34,203 nucleotides of DNA from JAFASC01 sp036265935. GTDB taxonomy: Bacteria; Pseudomonadota; Alphaproteobacteria; Rhizobiales; Beijerinckiaceae. This document shows, in pieces, positions 1 through 6,260 of this stretch. The first letter of the stretch is position 1. Every line of letters begins with the position of its first letter. The position numbers and the translations under genes were made by a program. The DNA lies in assembly GCA_036265935.1 (NCBI GenBank), contig DATAOB010000028.1, positions 1-34,203 of the forward strand, read 5' to 3'. The notes beneath the pieces were generated by a model that made no database searches, was not told the origin of the DNA, and saw nothing but the letters and a program-made list of their open reading frames with translations.

Positions 1-37
1 CGCTTTCCTCCCGCACAGCTACCACGGCTCCGTATAT

Positions 38-50
38 GTTACAGTGTAAC
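38..50. promoter_or_regulatory. 13-bp perfect palindrome, TetR-type operator candidate
   Basis: GTTACA-G-TGTAAC is a perfect inverted repeat with 6-bp arms and one central base. Such TTACAnTGTAA sites are typical of TetR-family repressors of efflux operons. Read on the minus strand, a purine-rich GGGAGGAAA sequence (positions 4-12) follows about 25 bases later and runs to the window edge, so a minus-strand gene probably starts just outside the window with this palindrome in its promoter. The palindrome and the Shine-Dalgarno-like run are seen directly; the regulator and the gene are inferred. Confidence 0.45.
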
Positions 51-455
51 CCCTTGGCACTGGGAGTGGTGACGTGATTGGAAAACATGCGCCCCGACGG
101 CGTGTCTTCTCTGCCTGCTCGGCTTTTGCGGGCACGCCGCGGCTCAAACGCAATGCCGGGGTCCAAATCGTGCGGCCCGAGCAGGTCCAACGGCCGGCCC
201 GCGCGGCGAGAAAACCCGTCATCCATCTGCTGACTGCGGCCCGGCGCGTCGTGCGTCCAACTCGGCCGCAGATCGTTCGCGCGGCGCCGGTCCGTGCACG
301 TGCGCCCAAGCGGGCGGCTTCTCGGCGAGTGCGGGCTGGCATGGCAGGATGAAGCCCGGAGGCTTGGAACGAGACGGATCGGGCGGGAAACGCGCCAAAG
401 CATACTGGCCCGCATTTAACCGGCTGCGGCTCAGATTGCGAATCGGAGCCAAATG

Positions 456-483
456 AAAAACCCCGCCAGTTTGCCCAGCGGGG
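456..483 (-). terminator. Rho-independent terminator, minus strand
   Basis: On the minus strand the 6-bp stem CCCCGC/GCGGGG encloses an 11-base loop and is followed directly by TTTTT and then CATTT. This is the classic intrinsic terminator layout. No protein gene ends just upstream on this strand, so the transcript it ends is unknown; a small RNA is possible (see the hairpin at 502-538). Confidence 0.6.
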
Positions 484-501
484 CGAGTCGTCTTTGGTTG
501 G

Positions 502-538
502 GGCGGCTGGAGAAAAAGAGAGGAGCAACTCCGCCGCC
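502..538 (-). ncRNA. Stable hairpin upstream of the terminator, possible sRNA body
   Basis: Ten paired bases (GGCGGC-t-GGAG with CTCC-GCCGCC) flank a 16-base A/G-rich loop on the plus strand, which is C/T-rich on the minus strand. It lies 18 bases before the terminator at 456-483 in minus-strand order. Two consecutive hairpins with the last followed by a U-run resemble a small RNA 3' end. I do not recognise a named RNA family, the 5' end is not determined, and no clear promoter was seen. Confidence 0.25.
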
Positions 539-673
539 GACTGCATCCTGCGCCTAACACCTCCCGGTCGCAAGCTCTCATCACCTATTCGCCAGAAATT
601 CATCCCATGGAAACGAGTTCAGTTATCTATGAGCTGCTGCCATTCGCTCGCTAGCAAAGTTCGAGAGCGTACC

Positions 674-829
674 ATGAGTGAAGAGAGTTTAGTCTCACCC
701 CGGGAGTCAGGACCGCAGCCGGCGGCACATCGGCCGGCAGTGAAAGCTTATTGGTCCCCGGCGCTTAAGGTCTACGGGAAGGCGGTGGTTTTAACAGCTG
801 CGGGGATCGGGACCATTCCAGGAAGCTGA
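674..829 (+). CDS. Small peptide with lasso-peptide-like leader, short tail
   Basis: A 51-residue peptide starting at the ATG of MSEESL. Residues 24-43 contain AYWSPALKVYG followed by VVLTAAG, which fits the Y-x-x-P-x-L-x-x-x-G...LT-x-x-G signature of lasso-type RiPP leader peptides, where the Tyr and Pro are read by the precursor-recognition protein and a Thr near the leader end precedes the core. After LTAAG only IGTIPGS remains. There is no Asp or Glu at core positions 7-9 to close a macrolactam ring, so a normal lasso core is missing. No asparagine-synthase-like cyclase, B1/B2 protein or transporter is visible between here and the left edge or further right. The frame is open upstream to about 494, but the start at 674 gives the leader a usual length. 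It may be an orphan or truncated precursor beside the integrase remnant, or a related non-lasso leader family. The family assignment comes from motif recall only. Confidence 0.45.
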   Translation: MSEESLVSPRESGPQPAAHRPAVKAYWSPALKVYGKAVVLTAAGIGTIPGS

Positions 830-990
830 AGACACATGCCAGCCTCTTGCCGTCCACCTGTCAATCACCGCACCTTGTCGTCCATGATGTCAAAGGTGAC
901 TAGGGAACTGGCCGCTATTCTCTGGGCATGGCACGTGCTAGATTCTTCGTTCACGTGCGTTGCACCCATCGCGAGCACCGCGAGGAGACG

Positions 991-1022
991 CCGAAACCGA
1001 GCGGTGCGTCTCGGCTTGTCGG
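991..1022. repeat. Nested inverted repeat downstream of the integrase remnant
   Basis: CCGA-aa-CCGAG, an 8-base spacer, then CTCGG-cttg-TCGG form nested 5-bp and 4-bp arms. It lies 27 bases beyond the integrase stop in minus-strand order. There is no T-run, so it is not a standard intrinsic terminator. It may be a transcript-end structure or a leftover recombinase-arm site. Confidence 0.25.
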
Positions 1023-1048
1023 CTGGCGGCCTATCCCGTGCGTTCGAG

Positions 1049-2027
1049 CTACGCCGGTTGAGTGAGCGGCACGACGTTGGCGGCGGTCCTGTTTTCGATG
1101 TAATCGGCCCAGGCCTGCATAAGAGCCCGACGCTTTGCAAGGGCATCGCCACGCCGGTAAGCCTGCTCGGCTTCGTCGCCGATCACATGCGCGAGCGCCG
1201 CCTCGGCAACTTCACGCGGGAAATGAGTCTCGTTGCCGGCCCAATCGCGAAATGCGCTGCGGAAGCCATGAACAGTTGCAATATTTTCGCAGAGGCGGCG
1301 CAGCACCTTCGCCACAGACCTCGAGCGCGAGCGCGGCTGTGTTCTGATCCTCCCGGAGCTTCTGAACAAATGCCGGGACATCGTAATAGGCCATCGCGGC
1401 ATGGTGGCCCTTTGACAGTCGGCTTCGCTTCGGGAGCAGGTGCTTGAGATGACCGCGCCAGCGTGCCGGATTTTCCGCGGAGCGATGGCCCTTGGCCTTT
1501 GCAGCATCTAGTACCGCTTCAATACGCTGGCGAAGTCGTGAACCGGTTTCAGGCTTCGACGACCACAAGGGCGTCAACACAGACAACACCGCCGCGGTGT
1601 CGATCTGGTCCACCGGCTTGTCCCGGATCGCCTGCGCGAAATTCTTAAGCGACGATTTCCATTGTTCGCGGTGCTTGAGGTTCCGCCATTCTCCCTCCCG
1701 CGCCGCAATCATCGCGTCGGCGACAAAAGCGAAAGTCGGGGTCCCTGCTGCAAGGGCGGCAGCCTGGCGCTTTGCTGAAATAGGGTTTTCATTGCGGGCA
1801 AGTAGCTTTCGAGCCTCACGGGCTGCATCCCTAGCTGCAGATAGCGAAACGGCGTCCGCAGAGCCGAGGCCCATTTCGGTGACTCTGCCTGTTAGCGTGA
1901 ACCGGAATACCCACTTGCGCGCACCGGTAGCCGAAACGATTAGATAAAGGCCGCCGCCGTCACCATAGCGACCCGCTTTCCTTGTCGCTGCGGCTCGCGC
2001 TGAAAGCTTTTCTGTCCCGCCCACCAT
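1049..2027 (-). pseudogene. int: Tyrosine recombinase (P4/island-type integrase) remnant with internal deletion
   Basis: The N-terminal part (from the ATG at 2027, which follows an in-frame TAG) has the DUF4102-like arm-binding domain (GDGGGLYLIV, then KWVFRF) and a SAM-like core-binding domain down to the segment ALALE near 1320. There the frame breaks, and a second frame resumes with VLRRL, then TVHGFRSAFRDWA, EAALAHVIG and AEQAYRRGD, ending at the TAG at 1049-1051. That holds the HxxR box, the later His and the nucleophile Tyr. The first catalytic Arg (the AARxGE region) and the Lys of the catalytic domain, about 100-130 codons, are missing, so this cannot encode an active recombinase. It probably marks the end of a former genomic island. 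The neighbouring dmeF is truncated on the side facing it. Confidence in the family is high; the exact deletion junction is approximate. Confidence 0.85.
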
Positions 2028-2032
2028 CTACC

Positions 2033-2054
2033 GGTCTTACTTCTGGTCTTACTT
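2033..2054. repeat. 10-bp direct repeat just upstream of the integrase start
   Basis: GGTCTTACTT occurs at 2033-2042 and again at 2045-2054, a 12-base period, immediately before the integrase start codon. It could be part of a recombinase arm-type site or an att core remnant. No matching copy was noticed elsewhere in the window. Confidence 0.3.
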
Positions 2055-2165
2055 TGCGACGCGGATTGTAGTGAACATCAGTGAACAAAAAAGGCTCAAG
2101 GGGCTTGAAACCTGTTTATTCACAAGGGGAGATGCGGACGGCAGCGGATGTCGGTGAATTGCAGG

Positions 2166-2808
2166 TTATCGGACCGCCGCACCGATCAGGCCCATCATGG
2201 GATCGAGCCAGGCGATGCCGAGAAAGCGACCGGCGGCGAGCGCAACGATCGCCAGTACCGACGTCAGCGCATCGGCCATGACGTGCACATAAGCGGCGCG
2301 GATATTCGTGTCGTGATGATGCGCGTCATCGTCCTCATCGTCGTGCGCATGGTCGTCGCGCAACAGCCAGGCGCTGGCGAGGTTTACTAGGAGTCCCAGA
2401 CCGGCGATCGGCAGCGCCTCTGCAAAATGGATTCGTATCGGCTGATAGAGCCGCACAACACTCTCGTAGCCGATGAACAGCGCGATCATGGCAAGGATGA
2501 TTGCGCTCGCAAAAGCCGGCGAGCTCACCGAGTTTTCCCGTGCCAAAGGCGAAGCGCGCGCTGCCCGCATGGAGGCGAGCGAACCGGTAGGCGAGCGCCG
2601 CAATGGCGAGCGCTGCCGCATGCGTCGACATATGCCAACCGTCGGCGACGAGCGCCATCGAGCCGAACAGCGTGCCGCCGACAATCTCGGTGACCATCAT
2701 CGCGGCGGTCAGCGCAACGACGCACATCGTGCGCCGCTCATGCCTGTCGTGGCGCCGTCCGAGGAAAACGTGCTCGTGCTTCCAGCCCTCAATGGAGTGG
2801 GTGTGCAT
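2166..2808 (-). pseudogene. dmeF: Cation diffusion facilitator (DmeF-type), frameshifted and C-terminally truncated
   Basis: The start MHTHSIEGWKHEHVFLG and the following membrane helix (with VADGWHM, the metal-site Asp/His motif) are typical of DmeF cobalt/nickel efflux proteins of the CDF family. After GTGKLGELAGF the frame shifts: an A-run at 2511-2514 has four As where three would restore SAIILAMIALFIGYE. The shifted frame then carries the rest of the membrane domain, the His/Asp-rich cytoplasmic loop (HAHDDEDDDAHHHD) and a second metal motif (HVMADALTS), and ends at LDPMMGLIG near 2166. The normal protein continues through the last helix and the cytoplasmic domain, so that part is lost, presumably through events at the adjacent integrase remnant. 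A good ribosome site (AAGGAAG) precedes the ATG at 2808. No dmeR-type regulator gene is next to it. Confidence 0.85.
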
Positions 2809-2862
2809 ACGGCTTCCTTACTCCCGGCGGGGAGGCGCGAGCAACCGCGCGCCCGCAAGGCT

Positions 2863-3629
2863 TCAACGAGCGCTCGCCGCCTTCAAAATCAGATCGGCGA
2901 TTTCTTGCGGATGCGAGATCAGCGACAGATGGCTCGCCTTGATCTCGATCGTGTCGGCGCCCATGCGTTTGGCCATGAAGCGCTCAAGATCGGGGTTGAT
3001 CGTGCGGTCCTCTAAGAAACGGCACAGAAGCTCGGTTTCGAGCGCCAGGCAGCGTACGCGGTTTTGCCGGTAAGCAGCGCCTTATTGAAGGGCTCCTGCA
3101 CCGCATAGAGCACCTTCGCCTCTGCCTCGGACAGATCGCCGGCAAAATCGTGCAGAAACGCTGCTTCGCCGAGACGCCCTTCATCGCCGTCAAACACGAT
3201 TCCCGCCGCGGCGGGCGGCGCCGGAAAGGTGTTGGCCAGCGCAGAATAATCTTCGCCGGCATCCGGCGCCCGTGCCGCCACGTACACAACGGCCGAGACC
3301 TTCGGATCGACACCAGCCTCGGTGATGATCATTCCAGCAAAGGAATGTCCAACGAGGACGGTCGGTCCGTCCTGACGCGCCAACGCGCGTTGCGTCGAAG
3401 CAACTGCCGCCTCGAGATTCGTCAAAGGATTCTGCACGGCGGTGACATTGAGGCCCACCGCCTGCAACCGTGCGATCACCTTGGACCAGCACGATCCGTC
3501 GGCGAACAATCCGTGCACGAGAACAACGTTGCGAGCGCGACCTGCGGTTTGGGCTTGCGCCAGACGGGGCAATAGTGAGGCCGCGGTCCCAGCCGCCAGC
3601 CTACGGGTGAAGGTGCGACGGTCCATCAT
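2863..3629 (-). pseudogene. Exported alpha/beta hydrolase, frameshifted near the C terminus
   Basis: The start at 3629 has AAGGAG eight bases upstream and gives MMDRRTFTRRLAAG, a twin-arginine-like signal ending near AQAQT. The body shows the alpha/beta-hydrolase oxyanion segment VHGLFADGSCW and the nucleophile elbow GHSFAG (GxSxG). At about 3015 the reading frame meets a stop after KPSFCAVS; one missing base would continue into EDRTINPDLERFMAKRMGA, ASHLSLISHPQEIADLI and a stop at 2863. That segment has the Asp and His region of the fold, so the catalytic His lies beyond the break. Proteins like this are annotated as alpha/beta hydrolases of unknown substrate. The shift could be decay or a sequencing error. 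The gene ends 54 bases before the dmeF start on the same strand. Confidence 0.8.
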
Positions 3630-3882
3630 GCCCGAACTCCTTGTAGGGGCGGCAGTCGCGGCCGTACCCATCCCCGCTCCGGGATCGTCCATGTTGATCC
3701 CGCTCGAAGATAGCCAGCAATGCAATTTTGATCGCCCGCTGCGCTTGCCCCGTCTTGCGTCTTATTGCGGGGGAGCGTCGGCGCAACGGGCTGATGTTCT
3801 TAAATTCCGCCGGTCCTGCGCTAACCGATCTTGCTCGCCTTCCTTGCCAGGCGCCCCATTTGCTGCGCCTGATGAGGGGATC

Positions 3883-5424
3883 ATGAGACAAAAGTACCGG
3901 CCGCGGTCGATTTACGCGCTTGCAGCGGCGTTTTTGATTGCCGCCGCGCCGCTTGCGTCGGCGCAGGAGCGCGCCCCGGGCGCCGGGGCTAATCGCGCCG
4001 AGCAGCGCCGTGAGGCGCCCGCGACGCCGCGCACGCCGCTGCCGTCGGAATCGGTGACGTCGCATTCGATCGACATTGGCGGGCAGAGCCTCGCTTTCAC
4101 CGCCCGCGCAGGCGCGGTGCGGCTCGTCGACGCCAGTGGCGGCACGCCGCAGGCGGATATCGCCTACGTCGCCTTCGAGCGGAACGACGCCGGCGATGCC
4201 GCGGCGCGCCCGGTCACGTTCGCCATCAATGGCGGTCCGGGCGCGGCGTCCGGCTTCCTCGATATCGGCGCGATGGGGCCCTGGCGGCTGTCGATGACCG
4301 GCGCGGCGCTCGCGCCCTCCGCGGCACCGGTCACCAATGCCAATGCCGAGACCTGGCTGCCCTTCACCGATCTCGTCTTCCTCGATCCGCCGGGCACCGG
4401 CTTCACGCGCATTCTCGCCGAGGGCGACGATGTTCGCCGGCACTTCTATTCCGTCGGAGGCGACGTCGATCTCTTGTCGGTGACGATCCGCAAATGGCTC
4501 GAGCAGCACAATCGCCTCGCCTCGCCGAAATTCATCGTCGGTGAAAGCTATGGCGGTTTCCGCGCGCCGAAAATCGCACACGCGCTGCAACAGACCGAAA
4601 ATGTCGGCGTCAACGGCATCGCCATGCTGTCGCCGGTCATCGATTTCAGCTGGTTCGAAGGGACGACGCCGCTCACCCGTGTTGCGCTTCTGCCGGCGAT
4701 GACCGCCGTTGCGCGCGGCGCTACCGATCGCGCGAAACTCGCCGATGTCGAGGCTTACGCCACCGGCGAATATCTCTCCGACCTTTTGAAAGGACCGCGC
4801 GACAAGGAAGCGGTGGCGCGGCTGACTGACAAAGTCGCGGCATTCACCGGGCTTGATCGCAATCTCGTGGCGCGGCTCGCCGGCCGTGTCGACGCTAACA
4901 CGTTTCTGCGCGAGCGCGGCCGCAATCAGGCACGCGTCGGCAGCATATACGATGGCAGCATTACTGCGCTCGATCCGAGCCCGAACGCGCCCGAGAGTCA
5001 TTGGTCCGACCCTTTCCTCGACGGATTGCGCGCGCCGATCGCCAGCGCCATGGCGGACATCACCGTCAACCGGCTGAAATGGCCGGTCGGCGAATTGCGC
5101 TACGAAATCCTCAACAATCAGGTTGTGCGGCAATGGAACTGGGACCGCGGCCGCGGGACCAATGAGGCGCTAAGCGATTTACGCCAGGCCTTAGCGATCG
5201 ATCCGCAGATGCGCGTGCTGGTCATGAGCGGCATCACCGATCTCATCACCACCTATTTCGGCGCAAAACTGCTTGTCGATCAGCTTCCGGCCTACGGCGA
5301 CGCGCGGCGCGTCAGGTTTGAGACGGTACCCGGCGGGCACATGTTCTATTCGCGCGACGATTCCCGCGCGGCGTTACGCGATGCGGGGCGCGAGCTGATC
5401 GAAGGACGGCACGTGGGGGAATGA
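3883..5424 (+). CDS. S10-family serine carboxypeptidase-like exported protein
   Basis: 513 residues. The chosen ATG has GAGGGG nine bases upstream and starts a signal peptide (MRQKYRPRS, then a hydrophobic stretch ending ASAQE), so the product is probably periplasmic. The family S10 triad is visible: Ser222 in GESYGG, Asp453 in SGITDLIT and His486 in VPGGHMFYS. The NGGPGAAS segment (about residues 114-121) is the S10 oxyanion/substrate loop. The linker after the signal is Ala/Arg/Pro-rich. It lies divergent to the hydrolase pseudogene and ends 18 bases before the convergent GlsB-type gene. It should hydrolyse peptides from the C terminus; the natural substrate is unknown. Confidence 0.88.
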   Translation: MRQKYRPRSIYALAAAFLIAAAPLASAQERAPGAGANRAEQRREAPATPRTPLPSESVTSHSIDIGGQSLAFTARAGAVRLVDASGGTPQADIAYVAFERNDAGDAAARPVTFAINGGPGAASGFLDIGAMGPWRLSMTGAALAPSAAPVTNANAETWLPFTDLVFLDPPGTGFTRILAEGDDVRRHFYSVGGDVDLLSVTIRKWLEQHNRLASPKFIVGESYGGFRAPKIAHALQQTENVGVNGIAMLSPVIDFSWFEGTTPLTRVALLPAMTAVARGATDRAKLADVEAYATGEYLSDLLKGPRDKEAVARLTDKVAAFTGLDRNLVARLAGRVDANTFLRERGRNQARVGSIYDGSITALDPSPNAPESHWSDPFLDGLRAPIASAMADITVNRLKWPVGELRYEILNNQVVRQWNWDRGRGTNEALSDLRQALAIDPQMRVLVMSGITDLITTYFGAKLLVDQLPAYGDARRVRFETVPGGHMFYSRDDSRAALRDAGRELIEGRHVGE

Positions 5425-5442
5425 GGCCGCGCTCGCGTTCGC

Positions 5443-5730
5443 TTACCAGCGCCGCCGGTAGCCCACTCTACCCCGCCCACGCACGAGGCTGATCAGGGCC
5501 AGGAGTATAAGCGCGCCGATTGTCGCGCTGATGATCGCCGCGATGATGCCGGTGCCGATACGGATGCCGAGCTGAGCAAACAGCCAGTTGCCGATGAAGG
5601 CGCCGACAATGCCGATCAGGAGATCGCCGATAATGCCGAACCCGGTCCCCCAGGCGATCTGACCTGCGAGCCATCCGGCGATAAGGCCGACGATGATGAT
5701 GACCAGAATGCTTTCGTTGGACATATGCAT
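5443..5730 (-). CDS. GlsB/YeaQ/YmgE-family membrane protein
   Basis: 95 residues with three hydrophobic segments (about 8-24, 32-52 and 61-83) rich in Gly. They contain the GLIAGWLAGQI and GIIGDLLIGIVGAFIGNWLF patterns of the transglycosylase-associated GlsB/YeaQ family, small inner-membrane proteins linked to stress responses. The tail is basic (VRGRGRVGYRRRW). GGGAGG lies five bases before the ATG at 5730; a second ATG at 5724 is possible. It stands alone between convergent and divergent neighbours, with a palindrome at 5745-5764 in its leader. Confidence 0.9.
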   Translation of the reverse strand: MHMSNESILVIIIVGLIAGWLAGQIAWGTGFGIIGDLLIGIVGAFIGNWLFAQLGIRIGTGIIAAIISATIGALILLALISLVRGRGRVGYRRRW

Positions 5731-5744
5731 TGTTGCCTCCCCTA

Positions 5745-5764
5745 TGCACGCTAGCTATCGTGCA
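5745..5764. promoter_or_regulatory. 20-bp near-perfect palindrome in the glsB-like leader
   Basis: TGCACG-c-TAGCTA-t-CGTGCA has 6-bp outer arms, a self-complementary 6-bp centre and one mismatched pair. It lies 15 bases upstream of the GlsB-type start and about 60 bases before the divergent acetyltransferase gene. It is a good dimeric operator candidate; no regulator can be named from the sequence. Confidence 0.4.
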
Positions 5765-5823
5765 CTAGGCCTGGGAAAGGACGGGGCGTCAACGCCGATT
5801 AACAATCCGGAGCTTATCGAGAC

Positions 5824-6226
5824 GTGCTGGTCATTTCTGATCTCTCGCCGGATGAAACTCCCGCCGCAATCGCCATTGGAAAGAAGCCGGCCTGCTCCGC
5901 CTTTGGAAAGATCCGCGTGCGGATGCCGCGCTTGCGCTGCGTCACGCGGCTCAACGATCCTTGCCGCGCGGCGCGAGGCGAAGCTCGTCGCGACTGTCAT
6001 GGTTGGTCACGACGGCCATCGCGGCTGGGTCTACTATCTCGCGGTCGCTCCAGCATTCCGCCGCCAGGGCGTCGGAACCATGCTGATGCGTTCGGCAGAG
6101 CAGTGGTGCCGCGCGCGTGGCGTACCTAAATTGCAGCTGATGGTGCGCAGCGAGAACGTCGAGGTGGCCAGCTTTTACGCCGCGCTCGGCTACGATAAGA
6201 GCGACGTCGTCGTGCTGGCAAAATAG
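5824..6226 (+). pseudogene. GNAT-family N-acetyltransferase with two 1-base deletions
   Basis: The C-terminal two thirds is a clear GNAT fold: GWVYYLAVAPAFRRQGVGTMLM, with the RRQGVG acetyl-CoA loop, then PKLQLMVRSENVEVASFYAALGY. Upstream, the GTG at 5824 opens LVISDLSPDETPAAIAI. One missing base at about 5876 moves to a frame reading WKEAGLLRLWKDPRADAALALRHAA, and another at about 5950 moves into STILAARREAKLVATVM. All three pieces join into one normal-length protein of about 134 residues, so the ancestral gene is evident. As read it would not give the full domain from the natural start, although an internal start could yield a shortened GNAT core. Confidence 0.8.
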
Positions 6227-6260
6227 CTGAACTCGAAACCCGATTGAACAAGAGAACGAT

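Larger units (their letters stand above)
1..673. other. Stretch without a supported protein gene
   Basis: Several frames stay open here (for example 19-603 minus and 74-352 plus), but their translations are Arg/Ala/Pro-rich low-information sequence as expected from open frames in GC-rich DNA, and I recognise no domain. The supported contents are the palindrome at 38-50, the hairpin at 502-538 and the minus-strand terminator at 456-483. It may be intergenic or decayed DNA next to the integrase remnant. Confidence 0.5.

Noticed and set aside
494..673. Upstream extension of the lasso-like peptide
   Set aside because: The extra residues are unrelated to any leader and cross the hairpin region; the ATG at 674 gives a usual leader length.
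836..1447. Plus-strand open frame over the integrase remnant
   Set aside because: Its translation is not protein-like, while the minus strand carries integrase motifs.
3601..5133. Long open frame antisense to the S10 carboxypeptidase
   Set aside because: Arg/Ala-rich shadow of GC-rich coding DNA with no domain; the sense strand has a complete S10 triad.
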